A stretch of DNA of 60,000 nucleotides from positions 20,758,062 through 20,818,061 of the forward strand of contig OU612074.1 of NCBI GenBank assembly GCA_914767715.1, read 5' to 3'. Position numbers and translations under genes: made by a program. Numbering within the stretch: position 1 is the first letter of the stretch; every line of letters begins with the position of its first letter. Under the pieces are notes generated by a model that saw only the letters and a list, made by a program, of their open reading frames with translations, was not told the DNA's origin and did not search any database. This DNA comes from Membranipora membranacea (taxonomy: Eukaryota > Bryozoa > Gymnolaemata > Cheilostomatida > Membraniporidae). Shown here one piece after another: positions 1-12,882 of this stretch.

Positions 1-2
1 CT

Positions 3-3000
3 CCAGTCGATCCAGTTGCTCCAGTCGATCCCATCGCACTAGTTGTTCCAACTGCCCCTGTTGATCCAGTTGCCCCAGTTGATTCAGGTGCCCCAGTTGA
101 ACCACTTGAACCAGTTGCACCAGTTACACCAGTTGATTCTGTTGCCCCAGTTGATCCAGATGCTCCAGTTAATCCAGTTGCCCCAGTTGATCCAGTTGCT
201 TCAGTTGATCAAGCTGCTCCAGCCGATTCGATCACACCAGTTGATCCAGCTGCCCCAGTTGATCCAGCTCCCCCAGTTGATCCACTTGAACCACTTGAAC
301 CAGTTGAACCAGTGGAACCAGTTGATCCAACTGCTCAAGGTGATTTGATCGCAGTGGTTGATCCTGTTGTAGCAATAGATCCCATCACACCAGTTGATCC
401 TCTTGCACCTTTTGATACAGCTGCCTCAATTGATTCAGGTGCACCAGCTGAACCACTTGAACCACTTGACCCAGTTGAACCGTTGGAACCAGTTGCACCA
501 CTTGAACCTGTTGAACCAGTTGATCCAAGCGCCCTGTTAGAACCTGCAGGCAGTGACCCCCTCTTCTTGCCAATAATTGTTGCACCTGGAAGTTTTGGCG
601 CTCCAGCTGTCACACAATCGCCAACTGGTCTAGAACCACAAGCAGTACCAGCAGTAGTTGATTCAGTTGGAGTTACTGCTTCAGTAGATCCTCTTCTATC
701 AGTTGATCCATCAGTCCTAGCTGATCCCCTCATAGAGGCTAACCTGCTTGCACAAGTTGGTGAGATTGATCCTCTTGCACAAGTCACTGCAGTTGATCCA
801 GTTGCTCCAGTTGTTCCAGTCACTCCGGTAGATCTAGTTGCCCCTGCTGATCCAGTTGTACCAGTAGATCTAGTTTTGCCAATAGATTCAGTCGTGTCAG
901 CAAACCAAGAAGTTATCCCACTGGATATCAAGCTGGAAGCACTTGCAAAGGTGATGGCTGCTCTAGCTTTGGGAGTAGAACCACCAGCACTTTCAAATGT
1001 TACTGAACCACAAGTGGCAACTGAGGTAACTGGTCCAGTAGGGCCATCTGTCCCTGTTGATCCAGTTGCGCCTATCAATCAAGCTGCTCCTTCTGCTCCA
1101 TCCGCTCCAGTGGATAGAGTCTTCCCAGCAGTACTTGTAAACCCAGGTACGCAAATTGACCCGGTTACTGCGGTTGATCCCGTCTCCTCTGTTGATCCAG
1201 TTGTATCAGCAGACCAAGTTGCGCCAGTTGATCCAGTGGCACCAGTTGCTCCAGTTGATCCAGCCGCAGCAATAGAGCCAGTTGTTCCTGTTGATCAAGT
1301 CCAAGCCATGGACCCAGCTACATCGGTTGACCCATCTACCCCTGTAATGACAGCTGCTATTGACACAATTGACCTACATGAATTGATTCCTCACACACAC
1401 CCTCATACAGACCTAGTTGCTGCTCAAGAAAATACAACAACTCAAATTTTGGTATCAGATCCATCAAATATCACAGCAATTTCTGATCCCGTCTTGGAGA
1501 TTTCTCCATCTAACACAACCCTTCCTCCCGTCGATATTCTCCCTGTGGTAGACCTCAACTCGACTGTGGCTGATCCTGAACTCCTCCTTGCCCAAGCAGA
1601 CATTGCTATTGATCCTGTCGACATCCTTTCTGTTGTAGAGGTAGACCTCAACTCAACTGTGGCTGCTGAACTTCCCCTTGCCACAGAGGATTTCGTTCTT
1701 TCTTCTGTTGATATTCTTCCTGAGGTAGAGCTCAACTCAACTGAGCCAGCTCCTGAACTCCTCCTTGCCCAAGCAGACATTGCTATTGATCCTGTCGATA
1801 TCCTTCCTGTTGTAGAGGTAGACCTCAACTCAACTGTACCAGATCCTGAACTCCCTCTTGCCACAGAGGATGTCGTTCTTTCTTCTGTTGATATTCTTCC
1901 TGAGGTAGAGCTCAACTTCACTGATCCAGCTCCTGAGCTTCCTCTCGCCCCAGTCGATATCGCTAATTCCTCTGTAGATGTTCTCTCAGCAGTAGAGCTC
2001 AACTCAACTACACTAATTCCAGTTGATATCATTGAGAACAACACCATCAGTTCGTCTGCGATTGTTACCACTACTGAAACACTCAATTTACTGGGATTGA
2101 ACGATACTACACCTACTCTAGATTTAGCTGGGCCTATCGCTGTTACATCTAATGAGACAAACACCACATCTGTTCAAGGCATTGAACTTCCCATTGCCCC
2201 ATTGGATGCCGTTCTTTCTTCTGTTGATGTTCTCCCATCATTAGATCTAAACTCCACTGAGCCAGCTCTTGAACTTTCCCCAGCAGAAGCAGGTTCTACT
2301 ATTTCTCCTGTTGATATTCTCCAATCAGTAGGCCTCAACACAACTGAGCCAGCTCTTGAACTGCCCTTTGCCCCAGAAGATGTCGTTCACAGTCCTGTTG
2401 TTGAAATTCTCCCATTGGTGGAGCTCAACACCACTGAACAAGCTCCTGAGCTTCCCCTTGCCCCAGTTGATATCGCTAATTCCTCCTTAGATGTTCTCTC
2501 ATCAGTAGACCTCAACTCAACTGCGTTTATTCCAGTCGATATCATTCAGAACAACACCATCAGTTCGTCTGCAATTGTTACCACTACTGAAACACTCACT
2601 TTACTGGGATTGAACGATAATACACCTACTCTAGATTTAGCTGAGACTCTCGCCGCTACAACCAATGAGACAAACACCACATCTATTCAAGGCACTGAAC
2701 TTCCATCTGATAGCTTGGTTGATCCCACAGCAGCACTGGAACCTGTTGTACCTGTAAACCCAAGTGTTTCTGCCACTGCTGTCGACCCTCAGGCACCGTT
2801 AGAGTCTGCTGCCTCTTCACTTAGCGCTGGTGGAGCAGCACCTGTTGAGCCACTTGTGATTGCTGCGCTCACTGCTCCTGAACCACCACCTCAACCGATC
2901 AATGTGGTAGATCCTACTAAACCGGTCAATCCAGCTGTGTCAGCAGTTTCTGAGTCAGCTGCACCAGTCAATCCAGCTCTAGCAGCTACTACTGCCACAC

Positions 3001-3450
3001 CTACAACAACACCACAGCCTTTCATCAAAAATCTCTGCAATGTCAGAGGTAAGTCTCACTTTACATTGTTTCTTCAAGTGCATGTTAACTTCTTATCAAG
3101 TTTAATGCATTCCTTCAGAATAAATTTTGGCTGTTGAACATAAATAAGTCTTACCTGAGTAATCAGAGCTACAACCTAAATCCAACTCAATAATTTTGGG
3201 TCTGTAAATTTTTTCCTTTCTCAGTCAAGGTTGATCTATTGAAGATTAAAACACTTTCATTTTCCTGAATACAAAAAAATCATATTTGTAACTCATATAT
3301 TTTGTTGTTCTATTTACAGTACCCGCTGGTCGGGGATGCCGAGTGTTCGCAGCTAAAACATGTCCACCAGACACCAGATATGACATCACACTATGCATAT
3401 GTAACCACCAGATAAAAGTAAACCCAGCCACATGTCAGCGATATATATAG
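3..3450 (+). CDS. Pro-Val-Asp repeat, N-glycosylation-rich extracellular protein (5' partial)
   Basis: The frame is open from base 3, so the start lies upstream. Exons are 3-3048 and 3320-3450 (donor GTAAGT at 3049, phase 1, matching the acceptor at 3318-3319), giving 1058 visible residues. The first ~350 residues are degenerate six-residue repeats of the type PVDPVA. Residues ~500-900 are ~22-residue units of the type [20 protein letters not shown] with many N-x-S/T sites, including a duplicated ~90-residue block. The tail contains six cysteines (LCNV, GCRV, KTCPP, LCIC, ATCQ), separated from the repeats by the intron. This pattern suits a secreted fibrous, mucin-like or matrix protein; that is inference, and no named family was recognised. 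The signal peptide would lie outside the window. Confidence 0.8.
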
Positions 3451-4450
3451 AAGCTTTTTAAAGGTGAGTTACCAGTTTTGTTCCATTTGTTATTCTAATC
3501 ATGTTTCTCTAAATCTGACTTAAATACTTTGTGAAAAGTGAAAATCAATAATGTAAGGAGACAAGGACGAAATATTTCGTTAGTTTTCTTCACCACCTTT
3601 TAAAAAATATGTCTGCTTCAGCTTTAACACATAACGTTACAACTTGTGGCAATGCATTAATGGTCAACATACCCAGCCTTCTTGACCATTACGATATGGT
3701 GGGCGCGGCTCAATTTGTACTAATGGTAATGATCATCCCTGATAAAAACAGGACCCAGCTTGTCCTATCAGACGATGTGTAACACAGCCAACCATTTTAA
3801 ACTTTGCTTTGGTGTATTTATTCTATAATAATCAGATTAAATTAATTAAATAAATCTTTTGCTTTGCAGGATATGAATCAGAGACGATCTGAGACCACCT
3901 AAAGCAGAGTACTGAGCTTACTTTTTAGCAAAAAACTACAGGTTGTTAGAGAAACTGTCATACATCGTAGTGTGGAAATCCAATCCAGCTCACTTTATTT
4001 TACCTTTCATCACGCAATGGCCGCTCATCTTGACAAATGTCTACGCTGGACATGACCCCGGACCCGCACCCCGGACTCCCGACCCCTTTCACGTACCCTG
4101 ATGGTTAAGAGATATACTCATTTATCGTACATGCTTTTTTTACACTTTCCCTCAGTCAAATCTGACTTCCAATCATTTTGCAATATTTTTGTTTAAGTGC
4201 TTGATACTTAGCATAGAACCATTTTTCTTGATTCACTTATAGTTTAAATTAATATGACCATTACACCAATTGGGAGGATTCCAATTTCATGCAAATAAGT
4301 TTGATTTGAATCTTTGGTGCTACAACATAATAAAGCTAACAGATTCCAGCTCTGTCTTATTCAAAAACGGCATTGAACAACTCTATTTACTGCGTTATAG
4401 CTTGCGATCAAAGTTTAAGTTGGATTATATTAACTTGCAAATAGAATAAA
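3451..4450 (+). other. Probable 3' UTR of the repeat protein gene, with a UTR intron
   Basis: Just after the stop a good donor (AAG|GTGAGT, GT at 3464) is followed by an acceptor (TTTGCTTTGCAG, ending 3869), so the 3' UTR may contain an intron. AATAAA motifs at 4329-4334 and 4445-4450 are candidate poly(A) signals. No transcript evidence is available. Confidence 0.4.
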
Positions 4451-6340
4451 GAAAATCATAACCGACTCGCATAAATAGCTAGGCTGGTTTGTTTTATTGC
4501 ATCAAGAAACAAGGCAAAAACTGTCCATATCTAGATTAAATAATAGGGAACTGCTAAATTGACCTGTATTTTGGTCAGAGCTGGGCGGATCGTTAAGTGG
4601 CAGTTGATAAATAATTACAAACTGATATACGTAATGGCAATAATAGGCAAATTTGGGCTAGCCCTAGAAAGGGTACTCCTGCTTCATTTTTGAGGTTGTA
4701 TCTGAAAAAAAACACTGTGCTCATAGCAATATTTGGCAATACGTGACTTGCTTTACAGCCATAGGCAGTAAAATACATTTAATAGGGCCAAAGTGTCATT
4801 ATGTAAATCTAGTTATGTAGCCAATGTGCAATGATGAACCTGCTCAACTCATATAATGTCCCTCCCGACCATCACTTGCATGAACTGTGGTTGGCGGAGT
4901 TATTGCCTCAGGAATTAAGAGCAGGTAACTCTGAATAAACCGGGAATATTCATCTAATTTTAATTGTGTATGGAGGATAGTGCAATTGGTCAAGCAGTTG
5001 CCATTCACTGCCAGGCAAGTGGTTCCAGGTACGGAGTAGGCTCGGTTTCCATGAAGGGAAAATTATTCATTGGTTGTTCAGGCAGGTGTATCTACTTGGT
5101 TCCGCATGTAAGATGTATCAAATTTTACATTTTGAAGGTAAATTAGTCACAGAAACAATTTAGACCATGTTTCAGAAAGAAGCTTTTCTCCTTTGCCAAT
5201 TTTTTATCCCAATTTTAATTTTTACTTATGGTTGCATATTCGAAAGTCATAGTCGGCTAAAAAATAAAAAACTTCTATTGATTCATTGTAGTATTTACTT
5301 TTAGAAATTAAGAATATCCTGCCCCTCACAAACAGTGCCTTATGCTTAAAGCTAGTATTTAGCCAGTCTTCAAGGTTGCAAAATTTATGTAAATTGAGGA
5401 GAGTAAAAGCTGGAATCCATTAAAGTCCTACCGGAAACTGTAAGTAGGGCTATAAGTTTTTCAGCTGTGCACTACTCGATAGTGCAGTACTGCCCTTCCT
5501 TCATAAATTGAAGGCCCCCCCCCCCGCATAGATGATCATGAGTCACACCATTATAATAATGAGTGCTGATTATCCAGATTTTGAGGTGGGGAGGAGTATC
5601 TAATTAAACAGGGGCAGTTATTAATTATTTGTTGTTCTGTCACTGATCTTGACCAATGATCTCATCTTATCGTGCTGATTCAATTAAAAACTATAGAGAT
5701 TTAAGACCATCAGCAGACAGTGTAGCCTAAGGACAGCGGACAGTACAGCCTACACCAGCGGGCTGGTGTAGCCTAAGTATGAGACAGACCAACGACACAA
5801 TCATCTTTCCTTCAGGGTTTTGTTACCACGTTGTTTGATAATTAAAGCAAGTATTGGCAGCATGTGAAATATACAAAACTGTCAAATATTGGAGCAAATA
5901 AGAGAAAAACATATTAGCAACCACGCAATTAGCTAAACAAACACAATCTGAAGATAAACGCCTTGGCATCTCTGAGCAAAGTGCATATGCTTCGTTTAAA
6001 TAATTATATCATCTGAGACATTTCATGAATTATTTATTAATTTCAACAAGAATCTGATATATATATCCATGATATAACAGTCCACTACAAGATGAATCAA
6101 TACCTTACCTTGCCAAAGATATCACATATTCAATACTTCACTTCTAAAACGCTCCGGTTCAATATTTTCTTGAATTTAAAATAGTATCGACAATGATATG
6201 CATAGATATGCTGACGTAATATTCATCAGCTACAGATCAAGTTTCCTTTTAATGAAATCCATAATTATATTTATAATTTGCGATCAAATTCGGAAAGCCT
6301 TTGTGAGGACAAAAAAGATATCACTCGCAAAATATAGTTG
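4451..6340. other. Intergenic region without recognised genes
   Basis: I see only short open frames without family resemblance. An 11-base C run lies at 5515-5525, followed by GCATAGAT; similar C-run/CATAGAT junctions occur at 7648 and 25585, which hints at a dispersed repeat. The promoter of the downstream receptor gene should lie near 6100-6340, but no clear TATA box or initiator was identified. Confidence 0.4.
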
Positions 6341-6378
6341 GTACAGAAATGATGCCTGAGGGATTTGTTTGCAGTGAA

Positions 6379-9300
6379 ATGAATCGCAAAATCAAGATTA
6401 GCTGGATACTTTTAGTTAGTTTACTTTCAGTATTATTATTACTTGGTAAGTAAATAAGCAATAGTAATTATCAATCTTTTTGAACATGAAGACAGCTTGG
6501 AAAACACAACAGGTCAAAACAACTTAAACGGTACGTTCTAAGGAACTGAGAATGACATAGTAACTGCTGTCTGATATTCATACTCTTAGCCAGATGTCGC
6601 CTCACTTGAATCATGGTATTAAAAATTAACAAATGCTGTCGATTTTCTATTATCTATTATATATCTTACTTTCTATTGTATATCTCACTTATAGCCTACC
6701 CTGATGTTGCATGTACTTTGAACATTGCGCTGATAATGCGCTTCGTTACAGGTGCAATGTTTGAGATTGGCAATAATATTACGCTTAGCGTGTTACAACA
6801 AAATGGGAGAAATTATCGCACCGGTATTCAAGCTAGTCTTCTTTCTAGCTGCTTTTTCTCATGCAGGTTCAGCTGAAGGTATGTTGGATGGTGCTAGTTT
6901 ACCTGCGGAGATGGGCCTCAAACATGGACTATTACAACATTACGATAGCTCAGTCAGATCGACCTATAACATGAGCCGGGCTACAGATGTTAGTATGGAA
7001 CTGGCGCTGCAGCAGATTATCGATGTGGTCAGTAAATAAATCTGAATGGTTATGTGGCCTTTGAGGTCAGGAATTACCGAAGATCACCAGTTTGATTTAA
7101 ATCATGAAGGATTAGCCGCTGTTTTAGTTAAACGGTGATTGGAACATGGTGAAGGTTCATCGAATATCAGACGGACTTCTGCTTTTCTACAGCGCAGTTG
7201 AAACCAATTATGAAAGGGCTGAATTCGAACTGTATAATTAACTTATTAACCAATTTCCCACAATGCACCTTTAGCTTGATCTCCAAGGGGATTAAGGTAT
7301 AACTTCCACATCAGGTCTTGCTACCATGTATATCAGTGACTTTATTGAGGGAAATTTTCTGCTTTTAACCAAATAAACACCATACTTATTTTAGAATGGC
7401 CCAACTTCAGTAGCAAATGGCGGTGATCAGTTCTTTGTCCCATTGGGGTTATTTGTTTGGTAATTTTGTTGAAGTTTTGTACCACTGGGAGTATTATAAA
7501 TTCACAAAGAATCGACTTAGTATCCACAGTGGAGGCTCAGATTTGTATCAACAGGATTTGATATAGAGTCTTTTTGTAACACTTGTTGACAAATCTTACC
7601 TAAGCTGACTATAGTCAGGCCATAATATCTTTCCGCTGCACGTTATTCCCCCCCCCCTCATTCATAGATTTTGGTACACACATGTGTCACAGCTTGGATC
7701 ATCTTGGCCACACCCATCCTGGCTGGGATGAAATAAAACTGAGTGCCTTGTGATAAACAAGCACTTTCTTGAGTACAAGCTAACACTATTATCCCCCATA
7801 GTACCCATCATTCTTCCACATTCTTTAAGGTTGACAACTCCAAATTGTACTTTGAATATTATTATCATTTTTACACATTTTTATCGAGGTTTGCAGACAA
7901 GTCTGCTGTTTCTGAGGTTTTAGTTCTTAACAGAATTATGATATACAGTAATAGAATTAAGGGGGATGCAAGGGGATGGTGTCCTCCTTCCTACTTTGTC
8001 TAGGGGATGCATCCCCCCTATATATCATAGCCGAGGCTACTGCCAGCTGGTGAGTACATCAATATGAGTTTTCCAAATATTGTTAAAATCGATGCATTTA
8101 CATTGTAAACGCCACCGGGCCCCTGGAACCCCAGCCTGATTGGTTTCCTCCTGATGATATGCACATGCCATTCAATCTTGAATGTTCTCTTTTTAGGATG
8201 AGAAGAAACAGCTGCTCCTTTCAACATTATGGATAAGGCTGGTATGTGAGTCAAAGCTTTCTCTTCCAACGCCAAACGATCTATCTTTTTATAATTCATA
8301 GTTTTCACTATTAGATGTCATTTCAAGATAATTGTGTTAAAATTTAATGCTTGGTCACATAGATCGTCTGGGCACAATTTCAAATTAGCAAAAAGATTAG
8401 CAAAATTGCGCTATCCCATTTTTCATATTCAAATCACTACTATATATATTGTCTCAATCTATCTATTAGTTATGCTCTTATATTGGATAACGCAGTTACT
8501 TTCTATAGTAGCAAAAGGTGCAGTTCTCCAATTACTAATCAAGATTATTTATGCATTTAAATTATAGTAAATTTAAGAAGTGGTATGTCTGATTTTTATA
8601 GTAATCTTTTTACAGTTTTGGAAGGATGAGTTTTTAACGTGGGACGCTGGTGATAAAGGAGGCATAGACCACGTGAAGCTAAGCCCTGAGCAGATCTGGA
8701 TACCAGATATGTGTATATATGAGGCGTAAGATAGTATAATTAATTATCGCTAGTTACAACCTAGCCAAAATGTTGGCTCTGATTGGCTTGGATCACGTAG
8801 GGTTGGTCTCCCTCCACCCAACCGATCATACCCACAGGCTAGTAGGTAACTCTGGCAGGACAATTTCTGTGTGCATCTGCCCATGTATAACTCGGATCTG
8901 AGAGAACATCAAGTTCAATGTACTTTGCGAGGCTGACAGCCTAAATTAATTCAAAGTAAAATTGAGATATGACCATCACGTTCTAGTTCCAACCCGACCA
9001 ATCGTAATAATGGAGGTAACAAGCTGAACCCAATGCAGCTGGGTCAAAATAAACCACATGGTACCACTCAATCAATCGAATAATCAAGTAACATCCGAAA
9101 AACATAATGGGTTGGCAATCTCGATGGTTGTTGAATCGGAAAATTTGATATCCTCGTGATAGAACAACGAGGCTTCTAGATCATCGTTTGGGATATTAAT
9201 TTGGATAGTTGCACAACACAAGTTTTAGGCACAGAGAGAGAGAAGGAGAGATGAAAGTATTTGGTTACAAGTTTTTGCTCATTATAATTCGAATACTTGT

Positions 9301-12300
9301 AGGTCGTAGGAGTAAGGAAGTTTTTTCCTGTGGTGGCGGAGGAATTTTTCAAACATTTGGTATCGATGCCTCTGGCATGGCGCCTCGATACCCAATGTTT
9401 GCAACATCCCTCTGCCAACACGAAGGGAACAAACTTGTTCTGAGTTTCACAGGAATCGAACTATGTCCTTGCCAGAACATCTAAAGAGCAGTTTTCTATA
9501 GAAAGTTTCACAATCACAATATACCAAGTCTGAGTGCATGAACCAGATTGATGGCAGCTTCTATTGATCAATTGTTGCGTTCATAAAAAATTCATTAAGT
9601 GTCTAATGGCTTGGCAACGTTCTTAGAACTTTGTTTGTTTGAAATGGTACGATGTGGAACTATTATTTATTATTGATTGAGTAGGAGGGCAATAACCTAT
9701 TTACATAACATTAGAAAGTTACATATTTGACTGAGACACCATTTTAAAGATTCTCTGACAGATATTTGTTTCGTGCAAATCAATTTAATCTGAGGTCAAA
9801 GAGCTTAGCTTAGTCCGATCCGATCTAAGTTATCTCTTCCTGTGTAAAGAGGAGACAACTCAGTTTTCCTATCGCTGTCACAAGCAAGTTGTTTTCAGGA
9901 GCCAGCAATCCAATTGAGTATTAATCCATATTGTGAGCAGTATTTCTCCATCATTCATAACTAAAAGGTTCAACCAGATGGTCTAGGATTCAAATTAACA
10001 TAACTGCAAGCACTCAACTGTTTTTGCAGGTTACAACCAGCTATATACGCTACAGAAATGAAGGAGTTCTTTGTTAACGTTAACGAGGACGGTAGTGTGA
10101 TGTGGCTCGCTCCTCTCGTTATTACATCAGTGTGTAACTTTAATGTGAGACAGTTCCCTTATGATACACAGAGCTGTGAGTTTACATTAGGCAGCTGGAG
10201 TTATGATGGCCATGATGTGGATCTGTGGAACAATACACCAACTGGTACGTTCAAGCTGGGCCGATTTCCAGAGTTTGATAGGATTGTGACCCTAGATATA
10301 AAACCCTTATGGTCTAGATTTTATAATATTGCTAGACCTGAGGCTAAAGTATCTCTCATATTATTTGATAGACAGGAGCACACAATGACCTATGTATACT
10401 GTATTTATATCTATGGTTGTGACCCATACGCCTTGGATAAAATTTTATGAGTAGATGAGGATAAACAGATAAATAGACAATAGAAAATTATTTTGACTTT
10501 TTCTATTTTACTCTTTTGGATATTGTCACATGCTGAACCGTACGCAATGTAAACCAGCCTCTTGTTCATTAAAGATACTTCTTGAATTTCAAACCAAGAA
10601 AAAGTCTGGGGCTCTCAGTCAGATATCAAAATGTAGCTATCTGAAGTGATAACAGTAATAATATCACACTGGCAATTAAGTTTAGAAAAAATTCGATATG
10701 GCAGAAAGGAATATATTTACTGCAAACACCAAAGCATTCTCTGTCGCTTTTTGTTTCCCAATCTACAAAGACATTAATGGGATGCCTGCACATCAGTACC
10801 AAATTATGAATGACTGCCACTCGCATAATTTCCGTTTTTCTTTCTAATGTTCAATTTTGAATTTTTCAGGAGACACGGACAGTCTCCACTACAATGTGGA
10901 GTGGAATGTTACAGAGTTCAAAGTTGAAAGAATTGTGCAGATATTCAATTGCTGTCCTGCGCCGTTTCCAAGTGAGAAACTGCTTCTCGTGCCAGCTAAT
11001 AAGAAAATATATAATATTATTATTTATTGTATTATATTTATATATAAATATATATTATTATTTGTCTCCAATATGCCAGTGGATCCCTGAAAAACTTCAA
11101 CTCATGTTTAGCTTGATAAATATAAAGAATAAGGTTTAGTGACCATAAATGTAATTTTATGTGTTTTTCCTCTTGGGAAAGAGGAGACAACTCTCAACTG
11201 CAAAAAAAGCTAATTCACCGAGATACTATGCTGGAAGTGGGGAGGGTTGGACCTGCTGAAAGAATTTAACAGCGTAGGACAGTAAGATGAACTGTGTATG
11301 ATAGTTATCTCATTTAATCGAATATTAATATGTTTTAAGACTAGCAGCGTATTGACTTGTATACTTTCTTGTTTCTGCAGTTATACGATACACACTGGTA
11401 ATGCAGAGAATGCCTGGGTTCTATGTGACATACCTCTATGTACCGTCGGTGGTTATCATAGGCTCTTCGTTATTTGCTTTTCATCTGCCTCCTGGATCTG
11501 AAGCTAAAGTAGACCTGGCCGTTACTGGATTGCTGTCACAGACTGTGTTCTTACTTCTGATCTCAGATCTTATGCCACCAGATGCCCTGAACAGGCCTAT
11601 TTTAGGTAAGTTACATTGGCCTACATTTCAACCCAGTATACATGACTATGTCATTATCACCAAATATCTCGGTTTTCAAAGTGTAGCAACTACGCACTTG
11701 CCTAGGCTAGGTTAGGATAGGATTGGTAAATGTCTTTTCCCTCAAAAGGGCTCTTTTTTTTCTGATCACAATATTATGTCTACTAATAGATATATGATCA
11801 TGTAATAACTTGAAACTGAATCCCTGAATCGATTGAAATCTTAAAGGCTGGCTGAGGCTGAAAGTTTTATTTCCTATTTATTATTTTATTTCAGATTTAC
11901 TTTCAATTAATTTAGGTTACATTTTATAATGGTATTATTGTATTAGATAATTTATTATATTAGAAAATTTATTATATTAGATAACTGTACATTCATTTAA
12001 CGAAAGGTCATCCATCCTCTGATGGTCATAACAATATAGTCAGTTTATTCATAATTTTCTCAGGAGAATGTCTGACATCGCTATTGATGGTACAAGCGGC
12101 AGCAGTTATAGTAATAGTAATCATAAAGAGAATCCATGATGACTCTGTATTCAAGACACACCCACCTCCACGATGGCTGTATATGACCATGCATTATCTC
12201 AAGTATCCACTACTTCTGTGGCACATAGAATACAGGCCGGCTAATCACAGGAACTACAGGAAGGGTTTATTTACTAAAGAGTCTCTCAAAAACCAGGTAA

Positions 12301-12882
12301 ATTGAAGGTATAAAATTAATCGAAATTCTGAAATTGTTTCACCTCCTCATCAGATAAGTTTACAAAAAATGGGTAGGTGCCCTGTATGCCCTTAGACGGC
12401 AAAACTTGTGCTCGCAAGGCACTGTGACTGTCCCTTCACCGTCAGCAGTAACATCATGAATTTTGCTATTATATTCTTACCATGGGTGTATGAGGGTGGT
12501 TACATCTTGATTGGATATGTATAACACAATATCGCTCATTTTAATCAATTTCCAGGTCAGCAATTCACCTGCTGTGCCAGTTTTACTCAAGAGTCACAAC
12601 AACTCCAACTCTCAAATTACAAACGGAATAAGTGAAGCCCACGGGAACGAAGAAACTACGTTCATGAAAATGCCTGGTACGATTATCCGAACAATTAATG
12701 AGATCTTGGACGAACTTCTAACCATTAGAAAGAAGCAGGAGCAGGAAGCTCGACAGGCCGCCATCGCTGACCAATGGAAGAACATAGCTGCCATGTATGA
12801 CAGAGTGCTGTTTGTCTGCTTCGCTGTTTGTATCGTCGGTATAACAATCTGGTTCCTAACAACACGAGAACGGCCGATGTAA
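6379..12882 (+). CDS. Nicotinic acetylcholine receptor-like Cys-loop channel subunit
   Basis: Exons: 6379-6445 (signal peptide), 6867-~7065, 8616-8725, 10030-10244, 10870-10971, 11381-11605, 12064-12296, 12556-12882; about 490 residues, normal for the family. From 8616 on all phases match (2,1,1,1,0). Landmarks: HYDSSVRS and LALQQIID (N-terminal helix and beta 1), WIPDM (loop A), GSWSYDGHDVDL (loop B), Cys-loop CNFNVRQFPYDTQSC with 13 residues between cysteines, loop C NCCPAPFP, then M1 (YLYVPSVVIIG), M2 (KVDLAVTGLLSQTVFLLL), M3 and M4. It should form a pentameric ligand-gated channel in the plasma membrane. The Cys pair is alpha-subunit-like, but both usual loop C tyrosines are Phe. Exon 2 reaches a stop at 7037 in its own frame, while the expected continuation (LNGYVAFE) is in another frame, so the gene may be broken or mis-assembled there. 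An alternative in-frame ATG lies at 6349. Confidence 0.85.

Noticed and set aside
335-2167. Long minus-strand frames (335-1078 and 1442-2167) with collagen-like G-S-T-G repeats
   Set aside because: They are the antisense reading of the PVDP repeats. The plus frame is longer, open for 3 kb and splices in phase to a Cys-rich final exon.
8311-8365. Candidate exon 3 of the receptor reading IIVLKFNAW
   Set aside because: It resembles QVLTTNVW but has no GT donor in the needed phase, and the better match LNGYVAFE lies at 7039-7065.
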